A stretch of DNA of 64,000 bases. It comes from Nonomuraea muscovyensis (GTDB taxonomy: Bacteria; Actinomycetota; Actinomycetes; Streptosporangiales; Streptosporangiaceae). The position numbers and the translations under genes are program-made. The stretch's first letter is position 1, and each line of letters starts with the position of its first letter. A model generated the notes under the pieces. That model worked only from the letters and a program-made list of their open reading frames with translations, was not told where the DNA came from and did no database searches. Below are positions 1 through 10,652 of this stretch, one piece after another. The stretch is from the NCBI RefSeq assembly GCF_014207745.1, contig NZ_JACHJB010000003.1, positions 496,001-560,000 on the forward strand, read 5' to 3'.

Positions 1-85
1 CGGCCTCGGGGCGAGTGTCAAGAAGCGCGAGGACACCCACAAGATGGCCGAGTCCAACAAGGCCTTCGCCCACTACCGCTGGTAA
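1..85 (+). CDS. rpsG: 30S ribosomal protein S7, 3' end only
   Basis: The frame beginning at base 2 encodes GLGASVKKREDTHKMAESNK followed by AFAHYRW and a TAA at 83-85. This is the conserved C-terminal helix of bacterial S7, which nucleates assembly of the 30S head. The 5' part lies outside the window. The position directly before fusA is that of the str operon (rpsL-rpsG-fusA-tuf). Confidence 0.93.
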   Translation, partial: GLGASVKKREDTHKMAESNKAFAHYRW

Positions 86-124
86 CCCCGGCGGGTTCGA
101 CGAGACGACGAGGACGCGAGAGAA

Positions 125-2224
<2,100 letters not shown>

Positions 2225-2274
2225 TCTCGGGACCCTATGGCCGGACGCCGGGAGACCGGCGGCCGGCCGCCAAC

Positions 2275-2311
2275 GGGGCTTCGGCCCCTGGCTGGGCGGT
2301 GCGAGCCGCCC
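2275..2311 (+). terminator. Paired hairpins between fusA and tuf
   Basis: GGGGC-TTCG-GCCCC (2275-2288) is a 5-bp stem closed by a UUCG tetraloop. GGGCGG/CCGCCC (2294-2311) follows directly. There is no U-tract, as is common in actinomycetes. They could be a partial terminator or processing signal that lets tuf be expressed apart from the str operon. Confidence 0.45.
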
Positions 2312-2387
2312 CGCCGTTTAGGGATTCGGGATTACCCGGGCCCGAGTGTGTAGACGAAAGTCAGTCAGATTCTCAAGGAGAGAACCA

Positions 2388-3581
2388 GTGGCTAAGGCCA
2401 AGTTCGAGCGGACCAAGCCGCACATGAACATCGGCACCATTGGGCACATCGACCACGGCAAGACCACGCTGACCGCGGCGATCACCAAGGTGCTTCACGA
2501 CCGTTTCCCGGAGCTGAACAAGGCTACGCCGTTCGACAAGATCGACAAGGCGCCCGAGGAGAAGGCTCGCGGTATTACGATCTCCATCGCGCACGTCGAG
2601 TACCAGACCGAGAAGCGCCACTACGCCCACGTGGACTGCCCCGGTCACGCTGACTACGTGAAGAACATGATCACCGGTGCCGCTCAGATGGACGGCGCGA
2701 TCCTCGTGGTCGCCGCCACCGACGGCCCGATGCCGCAGACGAAGGAGCACGTCCTCCTGGCCCGCCAGGTCGGCGTCCCCTACATCGTCGTGGCCCTCAA
2801 CAAGTCCGACATGGTGGACGACGAGGAGATCCTGGAGCTCGTCGAGCTCGAGGTCCGCGAGCTCCTGTCCGCTCAGGAGTTCCCCGGCGACGACCTGCCG
2901 GTCGTCCGCGTCTCCGCGCTCAAGGCTCTTGAGGGCGACGAGAAGTGGGCCGACAGCATCATCGAGCTGATGAACGCCGTCGACGAGAACGTCCCCGAGC
3001 CCCCGCGTGAGACGGAGAAGCCGTTCCTCATGCCGGTCGAGGACGTCTTCTCGATCACCGGTCGCGGCACCGTCGTCACCGGTCGTATCGAGCGCGGCAT
3101 CGTCAAGGTCAACGAGCAGGTCGACATCATCGGCATCAAGCCGGAGAAGACGACCACCACCGTCACCAGCATCGAGATGTTCAACAAGATGCTCGACGAG
3201 GGTCACGCGGGCGACAACGCCGCGCTGCTGCTCCGCGGCATCAAGCGCGACGACGTCGAGCGCGGCCAGTGCATCATCAAGCCGGGCACGACCACCCCGC
3301 ACACCGAGTTCGAGGGCCAGGTCTACATCCTGTCCAAGGACGAGGGCGGCCGCCACACGCCGTTCTTCAACAACTACCGCCCGCAGTTCTACTTCCGTAC
3401 GACTGACGTGACCGGTGTCGTGCACCTCCCCGAGGGCACCGAGATGGTCATGCCGGGCGACAACACCGAGATGCGCGTTGAGCTGATCCAGCCCATCGCC
3501 ATGGAGGAAGGCCTCAAGTTCGCGATCCGTGAGGGTGGCCGCACCGTCGGCGCCGGTCGGGTCACGAAGATCATCAAGTAG
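2388..3581 (+). CDS. tuf: Elongation factor Tu
   Basis: EF-Tu delivers aminoacyl-tRNA to the ribosome as a GTP complex. The GTG at 2388 follows AAGGAG (2375-2380) at a good distance and gives the standard 397-residue protein starting MAKAKFERTKPHMN. In-frame codons further upstream are not part of it. GHIDHGKTT is near residue 18, DCPGHADY near 82 and NKSD near 137; the C-terminus is GAGRVTKIIK. It is the last gene of the str cluster and has a 163-base leader containing hairpins. Confidence 0.97.
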   Translation: MAKAKFERTKPHMNIGTIGHIDHGKTTLTAAITKVLHDRFPELNKATPFDKIDKAPEEKARGITISIAHVEYQTEKRHYAHVDCPGHADYVKNMITGAAQMDGAILVVAATDGPMPQTKEHVLLARQVGVPYIVVALNKSDMVDDEEILELVELEVRELLSAQEFPGDDLPVVRVSALKALEGDEKWADSIIELMNAVDENVPEPPRETEKPFLMPVEDVFSITGRGTVVTGRIERGIVKVNEQVDIIGIKPEKTTTTVTSIEMFNKMLDEGHAGDNAALLLRGIKRDDVERGQCIIKPGTTTPHTEFEGQVYILSKDEGGRHTPFFNNYRPQFYFRTTDVTGVVHLPEGTEMVMPGDNTEMRVELIQPIAMEEGLKFAIREGGRTVGAGRVTKIIK

Positions 3582-3595
3582 CACGATCGCGGGGT

Positions 3596-3627
3596 GGCGG
3601 TCGGCCCCGGAGACAGGGCCGGCCGCC
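3596..3627 (+). terminator. Hairpin downstream of tuf
   Basis: Twelve bases (3596-3607) pair with 3616-3627 with one G-U pair and an 8-base loop, starting 14 bases after the tuf stop. It is GC-rich without a U-tract. It separates tuf from the 274-base gap before the S10 operon, where I could not assign a convincing -35/-10 pair. Confidence 0.6.
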
Positions 3628-3855
3628 GCACCACGAGAGGGACAGGAGCTCCGGCTCCCGCCCCTCGGCTCCACGCCAAAGCCGTGATCTCGCAGTCGCT
3701 TCGGAAGTGACCGAAGTAACTGCCGGATCACGGAAGAAAAGGCAGATCGACTGCGTCTGCTTCGTGGAGCTTCGCGGGCTCACACCCGCGGCACTACAGC
3801 GGCAACAGGCCGCACGATACTTTTTCAGACGACAGCGAAGGACACCGAGGCCACT

Positions 3856-4164
3856 ATGGCGGGACAGAAGATCCGCATTCGGCTCAAGGCCTATGACCAC
3901 GAGGTCATCGACAGCTCGGCCAAGAAGATCGTCGAGACGGTGACGCGGACTGGCGCGAAGGTCGCAGGCCCGGTGCCGCTGCCGACCGAGAAGAACGTGT
4001 ACTGCGTCATCCGCTCGCCGCACAAGTACAAGGACAGCCGCGAGCACTTCGAGATGCGCACGCACAAGCGGCTGATTGACATCATCGACCCGACGCCCAA
4101 GACCGTCGACTCGCTCATGCGGCTCGACCTCCCCGCGGGCGTCGACATTTCGATCAAGCTCTGA
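3856..4164 (+). CDS. rpsJ: 30S ribosomal protein S10
   Basis: S10 is a 30S head protein and, as NusE, a partner of NusB in transcription antitermination. The 102-residue product begins MAGQKIRIRLKAYDHEVID and contains the SPHKYKDSREHFEMRTHKR region of the family. The ATG at 3856 follows GCGAAGGA. It is the first gene of the S10 operon; rplC starts 14 bases after its stop. Confidence 0.97.
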   Translation: MAGQKIRIRLKAYDHEVIDSSAKKIVETVTRTGAKVAGPVPLPTEKNVYCVIRSPHKYKDSREHFEMRTHKRLIDIIDPTPKTVDSLMRLDLPAGVDISIKL

Positions 4165-4178
4165 GGGATCACACTGAC

Positions 4179-4832
4179 ATGGCTAAGACGATCAAGGGCG
4201 TCCTGGGCAAGAAGCTCGGCATGACCCAGGTCTTCGACGCGGACAACCGGATGGTTCCGGTCACCGTGGTCGAGGCCGGTCCGTGTGTGGTGACCCGCGT
4301 CCGCACGGCAGACAAGGACGGCTACTCCGCCATCCAGCTCGGCTTCGGGCAGGTCGACCCCCGGAAGGTCAACAAGCCGCTCGGCGACTACCTGCGCAAG
4401 CACGACATCACCCCGCGCCGTTACTTCGCGGAGATCCGCACCGACGACGCGAGCGACTACACCCTGGGCCAGGAGCTGCTGGCCGACACCTTCGAGGCCG
4501 GCCAGTTCGTCGACGTGACGGGCAAGAGCAAGGGCAAGGGCTTCGCCGGTGTCATGAAGCGGCACGGCTTCGGTGGTCTGGGCGCGTCGCACGGTACGCA
4601 GCGCAAGCACCGCTCGCCGGGTTCCATCGGTGGCTGCGCCACCCCGGGCCGCGTTTTCAAGGGTCTGCGCATGGCCGGTCGGATGGGTAACGTCCGCACC
4701 ACCGTGCAGAGCCTGAAGGTTCATTCCGTTGACGCCGAGAAGGGCCTCATCCTGATCAAGGGTGCGATCCCCGGTGCCAACGGCAGTCTGGTCCTCGTCC
4801 GCACCGCTGCCAAGAAGGGGGCTGCCAAGTGA
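4179..4832 (+). CDS. rplC: 50S ribosomal protein L3
   Basis: L3 is an early assembly protein whose extension reaches towards the peptidyl transferase centre. The product has 217 residues. It starts MAKTIKGVLGKKLGMTQVFD and has the conserved loop GASHGTQRKHRSPGS near residues 136-150. The stop TGA (4830-4832) overlaps the rplD GTG, so translation is probably coupled. Confidence 0.97.
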   Translation: MAKTIKGVLGKKLGMTQVFDADNRMVPVTVVEAGPCVVTRVRTADKDGYSAIQLGFGQVDPRKVNKPLGDYLRKHDITPRRYFAEIRTDDASDYTLGQELLADTFEAGQFVDVTGKSKGKGFAGVMKRHGFGGLGASHGTQRKHRSPGSIGGCATPGRVFKGLRMAGRMGNVRTTVQSLKVHSVDAEKGLILIKGAIPGANGSLVLVRTAAKKGAAK

Positions 4833-5491
4833 CCACCATTGACGTCCTCGACGCCAGCGGCGCCAAGACCGGCACCGTCGACCTGCCCGAAGACATCTTC
4901 GGCGCCAAGGTCAACGTTCCTCTCATCCACCAGGTCGTCGTGGCCCAGCTCGCCGCTCGCCGGCAGGGCACCCACAAGGCCAAGACCCGTGGTGAGGTCC
5001 GAGGCGGCGGCAAGAAGCCGTACCGCCAGAAGGGCACCGGCCGCGCCCGTCAGGGCTCGACCCGCGCCCCGCAGTTCGCCGGCGGTGGCGTCGTCCACGG
5101 CCCGGTTCCGCGTGACTACGCGCAGCGCACGCCCAAGAAGATGAAGGTCGCCGCCCTGCGCGGGGCCCTGTCCGACCGGGCCGGCGGCGGTCGCGTGCAC
5201 GTGGTGAGCGGTCTGGTCACCGGCGAGACGCCGAAGACCCAGGCGGCCCTGCAGGCCCTTCGTAAGATCACTCAGGCCAAGACCGTGCTCGTCGTGGTCG
5301 ACGAGGCCGACGAGCTGACCTGGCTGAGCCTGCGCAACGCTCCCGAGGTCCATCTGCTGGACGCGGGGCAGCTCAACACCTACGACGTGCTCGTCCACGA
5401 CGACGTGGTCTTCACCCAGGAGGCGTACGACCAGGTCGTGGCGCGTCTGTCGGCGGGTTCGGCCGAGCAGAGTGAGAAGGAAGACGCCTGA
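4829..5491 (+). CDS. rplD: 50S ribosomal protein L4
   Basis: L4 has a globular surface domain and a long loop lining the exit tunnel. The 220-residue product has that Gly/Arg-rich loop (GGGKKPYRQKGTGRARQGS) near residues 51-69. The GTG at 4829 overlaps the rplC stop by four bases, and its own TGA overlaps the rplW ATG at base 5491. In E. coli L4 represses the S10 operon; I see no evidence for or against this here. Confidence 0.96.
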   Translation: MTTIDVLDASGAKTGTVDLPEDIFGAKVNVPLIHQVVVAQLAARRQGTHKAKTRGEVRGGGKKPYRQKGTGRARQGSTRAPQFAGGGVVHGPVPRDYAQRTPKKMKVAALRGALSDRAGGGRVHVVSGLVTGETPKTQAALQALRKITQAKTVLVVVDEADELTWLSLRNAPEVHLLDAGQLNTYDVLVHDDVVFTQEAYDQVVARLSAGSAEQSEKEDA

Positions 5492-5799
5492 TGAGCATGG
5501 AGAGGGTCGTCGACCCGCGCGACATCATCATCAAGCCCGTCGTCTCCGAGAAGAGCTACGGCCTGATCGATGAGAACAACAAGTACACGTTCCTGGTGAA
5601 GAAGACCGCGAACAAGACCCAGGTCAAGATCGCCGTTGAGCAGATCTTCGGGGTCAAGGTCACCAGCGTGAACACCATCAACCGGCAGGGCAAGCGCAAG
5701 CGCACCCGCACCGGCTTCGGCAAGCGTCCCGACACCAAGCGCGCGATCGTGAGCCTGGTGGAGGGCGATCGGATCGACATCTTCGGTCAGATCGGCTAG
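5491..5799 (+). CDS. rplW: 50S ribosomal protein L23
   Basis: L23 sits at the tunnel exit and is the docking site for trigger factor and SRP. The product has 102 residues, with DPRDIIIKPVVSEKSYGLID near the N-terminus and the RQGKRKRTRTGFGKRPDTKR basic segment. The ATG at 5491 overlaps the rplD stop; a second ATG at 5497 is an alternative start. Confidence 0.95.
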   Translation: MSMERVVDPRDIIIKPVVSEKSYGLIDENNKYTFLVKKTANKTQVKIAVEQIFGVKVTSVNTINRQGKRKRTRTGFGKRPDTKRAIVSLVEGDRIDIFGQIG

Positions 5800-5904
5800 C
5801 AGCCATAGATGTAAAGCGGGCCGCATGGTCCGTAGCGGGCAGAGACCGTCGCACCTCGGTGCGGCGGGCTCACCCATGTAACCGACGAAGGATGAACGAA
5901 AAAG

Positions 5905-6741
5905 ATGGGCATCCGTAAGTACAAGCCGACGACTCCGGGTCGCCGTGGCTCGAGTGTCTCGGACTTCTCCGAGATCACGCGCAGCACGCCCGAGAAGTCG
6001 TTGCTTGCGCCCCTTCACAACAAGGGCGGCCGCAACGTACACGGCCGGGTCACCGCGCGCCACCAGGGCGGCGGTCACAAGCGCGCCTACCGGATCATCG
6101 ACTTCCGTAGGCATGACAAGGACGGCATTCCGGCGAAGGTCGCTCACATCGAGTACGACCCCAACCGCACCGCCAACATCGCTCTGCTGCACTACGCCGA
6201 CGGCGAGAAGCGCTACATCATCGCGCCGACCGGCCTCAAGCAGGGCGACCGCATCGAGAACGGCCCCGCGGCCGACATCAAGCCGGGCAACTGCCTGCCG
6301 CTGCGCAACATTCCGACCGGTACCTTCATCCACGCGGTGGAGCTCCGTCCGGGTGGCGGCGCCAAGCTCGGCCGTTCCGCGGGCGCCCAGATCCAGCTGC
6401 TCGCGAAGGAAGGCCAGTACGCCACGCTGCGTATGCCGTCCGGCGAAATGCGCATGGTCGACGTGCGCTGCCGGGCCTCGGTCGGCCAGGTCGGCAACGC
6501 CGAGCAGGCCAACATCAACTGGGGCAAGGCCGGCCGCATGAGGTGGAAGGGCAAGCGCCCGACCGTCCGCGGTGTCGCGATGAACCCCGTCGACCACCCG
6601 CACGGTGGTGGTGAGGGCAAGACCTCCGGTGGTCGTCACCCGGTCAACCCCAAGGGCAAGCCTGAGGGCCGTACCCGCCAGGCGAACAAGGCCAGCGACC
6701 GGCTGATCATCCGACGTCGGAGCAAGAGGAAGAAGCGGTAG
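5905..6741 (+). CDS. rplB: 50S ribosomal protein L2
   Basis: L2 is required for subunit association and peptidyl transferase function. The 278-residue product has full family length. It begins MGIRKYKPTTPGRRGSSVSD and has the signature MNPVDHPHGGGEGKTSGG with the functionally important His at about residue 231. GAAGGATG upstream serves as the ribosome-binding site. The 105-base gap after rplW is the longest inside this operon before rpsQ. Confidence 0.97.
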   Translation: MGIRKYKPTTPGRRGSSVSDFSEITRSTPEKSLLAPLHNKGGRNVHGRVTARHQGGGHKRAYRIIDFRRHDKDGIPAKVAHIEYDPNRTANIALLHYADGEKRYIIAPTGLKQGDRIENGPAADIKPGNCLPLRNIPTGTFIHAVELRPGGGAKLGRSAGAQIQLLAKEGQYATLRMPSGEMRMVDVRCRASVGQVGNAEQANINWGKAGRMRWKGKRPTVRGVAMNPVDHPHGGGEGKTSGGRHPVNPKGKPEGRTRQANKASDRLIIRRRSKRKKR

Positions 6742-6752
6742 GAGCAGCCGAA

Positions 6753-7031
6753 ATGCCACGTAGCCTTAAGAAGGGTCCCTTCGTGGACGACCACCTCGCC
6801 AAGAAGGTGGACGCCCAGAACGAGAAGGGCACCAAGAACGTCATCAAGACGTGGTCGCGGCGCTCCATGATCGTGCCTGACATGCTCGGGCACACGATCG
6901 CCGTTCACGATGGTCGCAAGCACGTCCCGGTGTTCGTCACCGAGGCCATGATCGGCCACAAGCTGGGAGAGTTCGCCCCGACGCGCACCTTCCGCAGCCA
7001 CGTCAAGGAAGACCGCCGCAGCCGGCGATAG
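6753..7031 (+). CDS. rpsS: 30S ribosomal protein S19
   Basis: S19 forms a head complex with S13 near the A site. The 92-residue product reads MPRSLKKGPFVDDHLAKKVD and contains TWSRRSMIVPDMLGHTIAVH, both family signatures. It follows rplB by 11 bases, within the S10 operon. Confidence 0.97.
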   Translation: MPRSLKKGPFVDDHLAKKVDAQNEKGTKNVIKTWSRRSMIVPDMLGHTIAVHDGRKHVPVFVTEAMIGHKLGEFAPTRTFRSHVKEDRRSRR

Positions 7032-7059
7032 CAGCCTTCAGAAGTAAGAGGAGTAAGCG

Positions 7060-7413
7060 ATGGAAGCCAGGGCTCAGGCGCGGTTCGTCCGCGTCACGCC
7101 CCAGAAGGCCCGCCGCGTGGTGGACCTTATTCGCGGGCTGCCCGCTTCGGAGGCGCAGGCCGTGCTGCAGTTCGCTCCCCAGACGGCGAGCGAGCCGATC
7201 TACAAGGTGCTCTCCAGCGCCATGGCGAATGCAGAGCACAACTTCAACCTCGACCCCCAGACGCTGGTTGTCAGCCGCGCGTGGGTCGACGAGGGCCCGA
7301 CGCTGAAGCGGTTCCGTCCGCGTGCCCAGGGTCGTGCCTATCGGATCAACAAGCGGACGAGCCACATCACCGTGATCGTGGAGTCCCGCGAGCCGAAGGG
7401 AAGGACCCGATAG
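7060..7413 (+). CDS. rplV: 50S ribosomal protein L22
   Basis: L22 contacts all 23S domains and its hairpin lines the exit tunnel. The product has 117 residues with ARFVRVTPQKARRVVDLIRG at the N-terminus and the RPRAQGRAYRINKRTSHITV hairpin near the C-terminus. AAGAGGAG lies upstream of the ATG. The TAG stop shares base 7413 with the rpsC GTG. Confidence 0.97.
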   Translation: MEARAQARFVRVTPQKARRVVDLIRGLPASEAQAVLQFAPQTASEPIYKVLSSAMANAEHNFNLDPQTLVVSRAWVDEGPTLKRFRPRAQGRAYRINKRTSHITVIVESREPKGRTR

Positions 7414-8258
7414 TGGGCCAGAAGGTTAACCCGCACGGGTTCCGCCTCGGCATCACGACCGACTTCAAGAGCCGGTGGTACGCCGACAAGCTGTACAAGT
7501 CGTACGTCGCCGAGGACGTGGCGATCCGCCGCATGCTGCAGAAGGGCATGGAGCGGGCCGGCATCTCCAAGGTCGAGATCGAGCGCACGACCGACCGCGT
7601 CCAGGTCGACATCCACACCGCGCGTCCGGGCATCGTCATCGGCCGCCGCGGCGCGGAGGCCGACCGCATCCGCGGTGACCTGGAGAAGCTGACCAAGAAG
7701 CAGGTCCAGCTCAACATCCTCGAGGTGAAGAACCCCGAGATCGACGCCCAGCTCGTCGCGCAGGGCGTCGCCGAGCAGCTCTCCAGCCGCGTGTCGTTCC
7801 GGCGTGCCATGCGCAAGGCCATGCAGTCGGCCATGAAGAGCGGCGCCAAGGGCATCCGGGTGCAGTGCTCGGGTCGTCTGGGCGGCGCCGAGATGTCGAG
7901 GTCGGAGTTCTACCGCGAGGGCCGCGTGCCGCTGCACACCCTCCGCGCGGACATCGACTACGGCTTCTACGAGGCCCGCACCACCTTCGGCCGCATCGGC
8001 GTGAAGGTGTGGATCTACAAGGGTGAGGCCGCGACCAGCCGCGCCGAGCGTGAGGCGGCTGCCGCCGGTGCTCGCGCCGGCCAGCGTCGCGAGCGTGACG
8101 ACCGTAGGGGTGGCGGCGACCGTCCCCGTCGCGGTGGCGCCGGTGGCGGCGCCCGCCGTGGTGGCGGCCGAGGTGACCGTGCCCCCAGGACAGAGGCGGC
8201 CGCGCAGGCCGCCCCCGAGACCGGCCCGGCTGCGCAGCCGGGTGCTGAAGGGAGCTGA
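7413..8258 (+). CDS. rpsC: 30S ribosomal protein S3
   Basis: S3 forms part of the mRNA entry channel. The GTG at 7413 gives MGQKVNPHGFRLGITTDFKS and 281 residues; an upstream in-frame ATG inside rplV is not used. The KH domain motif VIGRRGAEADRIRGDLEKL is near residues 71-89. The last ~60 residues form a disordered Arg/Gly/Ala-rich tail (RRGGGDRPRRGGAGGGARR), a length variation common in actinobacteria. Confidence 0.97.
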   Translation: MGQKVNPHGFRLGITTDFKSRWYADKLYKSYVAEDVAIRRMLQKGMERAGISKVEIERTTDRVQVDIHTARPGIVIGRRGAEADRIRGDLEKLTKKQVQLNILEVKNPEIDAQLVAQGVAEQLSSRVSFRRAMRKAMQSAMKSGAKGIRVQCSGRLGGAEMSRSEFYREGRVPLHTLRADIDYGFYEARTTFGRIGVKVWIYKGEAATSRAEREAAAAGARAGQRRERDDRRGGGDRPRRGGAGGGARRGGGRGDRAPRTEAAAQAAPETGPAAQPGAEGS

Positions 8259-8260
8259 CC

Positions 8261-8680
8261 ATGCTGATCCCGCGCAGGGTCAAGCACCGCAAGCAGCACC
8301 GGCCTGACCGCAGCGGAGCCGCCAAGGGCGGCACGAGGGTCGTGTTCGGCGAGTTCGGCATCCAGGCGCTTGAGCACTCCTATGTGACCAACCGCCAGAT
8401 CGAGTCCGCCCGAATCGCGATGACCCGTCACATCCGCCGTGGCGGCAAGGTGTGGATCAACATCTACCCCGACCGTCCGCTCACCAAGAAGCCTGCCGAG
8501 ACCCGCATGGGTTCCGGTAAGGGTTCGCCCGAGTGGTGGATCGCCAACGTCAAGCCCGGACGCGTGATGTTCGAGCTGTCCGGCGTGGCGGAGCCGATCG
8601 CGCGCGAGGCACTTCAGCGCGCGATCCACAAGCTGCCGATGAAGTGCAAGATCGTTAAGCGTGAAGTGGGTGAGGCGTGA
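8261..8680 (+). CDS. rplP: 50S ribosomal protein L16
   Basis: L16 helps position tRNA in the A site. The 139-residue product starts MLIPRRVKHRKQHRPDRSG and contains RPLTKKPAETRMGSGKGSPE, which includes the conserved loop. Its TGA stop (8678-8680) shares a base with the rpmC ATG. Confidence 0.97.
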   Translation: MLIPRRVKHRKQHRPDRSGAAKGGTRVVFGEFGIQALEHSYVTNRQIESARIAMTRHIRRGGKVWINIYPDRPLTKKPAETRMGSGKGSPEWWIANVKPGRVMFELSGVAEPIAREALQRAIHKLPMKCKIVKREVGEA

Positions 8681-8916
8681 TGGCTAAGGGCCTGACCGCC
8701 GGCGAGCTGCGAGTGGAGGACCAGGACACCCTGGTCCAGAAGCTGAAGGAAGCCAAGGAGGAGCTGTTCAACCTCCGCTTCCAGGCGGCGACCGGTCAGT
8801 TGGAGAGCCACGGGCGGCTGCGTGCTGTCCGCCGCGAGATCGCCCGTATCTACACCGTGATGCGCGAGCGTGAGCTCGGCATCGTCACGGTCGAGAAGGA
8901 GACGAGCGATGGCTGA
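8680..8916 (+). CDS. rpmC: 50S ribosomal protein L29
   Basis: L29 lies at the tunnel exit next to L23. I take the ATG at 8680 (MAKGLTAGELR, 78 residues), not the GTG one codon upstream, because it overlaps the rplP stop and matches the family N-terminus. The core motif KEELFNLRFQAATGQLESHG is near residues 27-46. It overlaps rpsQ by 8 bases. Confidence 0.95.
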   Translation: MAKGLTAGELRVEDQDTLVQKLKEAKEELFNLRFQAATGQLESHGRLRAVRREIARIYTVMRERELGIVTVEKETSDG

Positions 8917-9214
8917 GACCGAGACCACCGAGACCACCCAGGCCGCTGAGGAGACCGCCGAAGGGCGTCACTTCCGCAAGGTCCGTGAGGGCCTGGTCGT
9001 CAGCGACAAGATGGACAAGACCGTCGTCGTCGCCGTCGAGGACCGGGTCAAGCACCGGCTGTACGGCAAGGTCATCCGCCGTACGACCAAGTACAAGGCG
9101 CACGACGAGTCCAACGCCTGCGGCGTGGGCGACCGTGTGCTTCTGATGGAGACTCGGCCGCTGTCGGCCACCAAGCGGTGGCGGGTCGTCGAGATCCTCG
9201 AGAAGGCCAAGTAG
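8909..9214 (+). CDS. rpsQ: 30S ribosomal protein S17
   Basis: S17 is a primary 16S-binding protein with an OB fold. The ATG at 8909 gives 101 residues. An acidic Thr/Glu-rich extension of about 20 residues precedes the conserved core, with VVSDKMDKTVVVAVEDRVKH near residues 31-50. It is the last gene of the S10 operon, as in E. coli. Confidence 0.95.
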   Translation: MAETETTETTQAAEETAEGRHFRKVREGLVVSDKMDKTVVVAVEDRVKHRLYGKVIRRTTKYKAHDESNACGVGDRVLLMETRPLSATKRWRVVEILEKAK

Positions 9215-9240
9215 CCCTTCTCGGATATACCGCGCCTCGT

Positions 9241-9260
9241 GGGGGGTGGAGACACCCCCC
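9241..9260 (+). terminator. Perfect hairpin at the S10/spc operon border
   Basis: GGGGGGTG (9241-9248) pairs perfectly with CACCCCCC (9253-9260) around a GAGA tetraloop, 26 bases after the rpsQ stop. A second small hairpin (GCCCC/GGGGC, 9308-9321) follows. Its place between rpsQ and rplN suggests S10-operon termination or attenuation and a separate spc leader. Confidence 0.65.
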
Positions 9261-9401
9261 ATGACGGTGTCCAAGGACGTGAGACCTCTCGCGTCGCCTG
9301 CGGTGCGGCCCCTCCGGGGGCTGTGGCCGGAGGAACAAGACAACAGCAGGTTCCGCCAGGCTCACGCGAGTGAGAACCGGCGCGACTAACAGGAGTAGAA
9401 C

Positions 9402-9773
9402 GTGATCCAGCAGGAGTCGCGGCTCAAGGTCGCCGACAACACGGGTGCCAAGGAGATTCTCTGCATCCGTGTTCTCGGTGGCTCGGGCCGACGCTACGCC
9501 GGTATCGGCGACGTCATCGTCGCCACTGTCAAGGACGCGCTGCCCGGCAGCACGGGCGTCAAGAAGGGCGACGTGGTCAAGGCCGTCGTCGTCCGCACGG
9601 TCAAGGAGCGCCGCCGGCCCGACGGCTCCTACATCCGTTTCGACGAGAACGCCGCCGTCATCATCAAGGACAGCGGTGACCCTCGCGGCACCCGTATCTT
9701 CGGCCCGGTCGGCCGTGAGCTTCGTGACAAGAAGTTCATGCGCATCATCTCGCTCGCGCCGGAGGTGCTGTGA
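9402..9773 (+). CDS. rplN: 50S ribosomal protein L14
   Basis: L14 sits at the subunit interface, where it binds RsfS. The GTG at 9402 follows AGGAG and gives MIQQESRLKVADNTGAKEIL; the length of 123 residues is standard. It opens the spc operon after a 187-base leader. The stop overlaps the rplX start. Confidence 0.97.
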   Translation: MIQQESRLKVADNTGAKEILCIRVLGGSGRRYAGIGDVIVATVKDALPGSTGVKKGDVVKAVVVRTVKERRRPDGSYIRFDENAAVIIKDSGDPRGTRIFGPVGRELRDKKFMRIISLAPEVL

Positions 9774-10075
9774 TGTCGAAGCTGCACGTGAAGAAGGGTG
9801 ACCTCGTTCAGGTCATCGCCGGCAAGAACAAGGGTGCCAAGGGTCGCGTGATCGCCACCCACCCGGGCGACGAGCGCGTGGTGGTCGAGGGCGTCAACAT
9901 GATCACCAAGCATGGCAAGGAGACCCACCAGGGTCCGCGCGGCGCCAAGACCGGCGGCGTGCAGACCATGGAGGGCCCCATCCATGTGAGCAACGTGAAG
10001 AAGCTCAAGGACGACAAGCCCGCCGACAAGAAGGCCGATGAGAAGAAGGCCGACGAGACGGGTGAGGACAGCTGA
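9773..10075 (+). CDS. rplX: 50S ribosomal protein L24
   Basis: L24 is an assembly initiator with a KOW motif (KGDLVQVIAGKNKGAKGRV, near residues 8-26). The ATG at 9773 gives 100 residues. The C-terminal ~20 residues are Lys/Asp-rich and variable. The stop TGA shares base 10075 with the rplE ATG. Confidence 0.96.
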   Translation: MSKLHVKKGDLVQVIAGKNKGAKGRVIATHPGDERVVVEGVNMITKHGKETHQGPRGAKTGGVQTMEGPIHVSNVKKLKDDKPADKKADEKKADETGEDS

Positions 10076-10650
10076 TGACCGCCACGACCACAGAGACCGA
10101 GCGCCCGACGCCGCGCCTCAAGACGAAGTACCGCGAGGAGATCGCGGCCCAGCTTCGTGAGCAGTTCGGCATCGAGAACGTCATGCAGATCCCCGGCCTG
10201 GTGAAGATCAAGGTCAACATGGGTGTCGGCGAGGCGGCTCGTGACTCCAAGCTCATCGAGGGCGCCGTTCGCGACCTGACCGTGATCACGGGTCAGAAGC
10301 CGGCCGTCGTCCGCGCCCGCAAGTCCATCGCCCAGTTCAAGCTGCGCGAGGGCATGCCGATCGGCGCGCACGTCACGCTTCGCGGCGACCGCATGTGGGA
10401 GTTCCTCGACAGGCTGCTGTCGCTGGCGCTGCCCCGCATCAGGGACTTCCGCGGCCTGTCGCCCAAGCAGTTCGACGGCAACGGCAACTACACCTTCGGT
10501 CTGACCGAGCAGGTCATGTTCCACGAGGTCGACCAGGACAAGGTGGACCGGCCGCGAGGCATGGACATCACGATCGTGACCACCGCGAAGAACGACGACC
10601 AGGGCCGGGCGCTGCTGAAGCTCCTCGGGTTCCCCTTCAAGGAGGCCTGA
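10075..10650 (+). CDS. rplE: 50S ribosomal protein L5
   Basis: L5 binds 5S rRNA in the central protuberance. The 191-residue product contains IPGLVKIKVNMGVGEAARDS and GDRMWEFLDRLLSLALPRIR, both family signatures. The short N-terminal Thr/Glu stretch is variable. rpsN starts two bases after its stop. Confidence 0.97.
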   Translation: MTATTTETERPTPRLKTKYREEIAAQLREQFGIENVMQIPGLVKIKVNMGVGEAARDSKLIEGAVRDLTVITGQKPAVVRARKSIAQFKLREGMPIGAHVTLRGDRMWEFLDRLLSLALPRIRDFRGLSPKQFDGNGNYTFGLTEQVMFHEVDQDKVDRPRGMDITIVTTAKNDDQGRALLKLLGFPFKEA

Positions 10651-10652
10651 TC

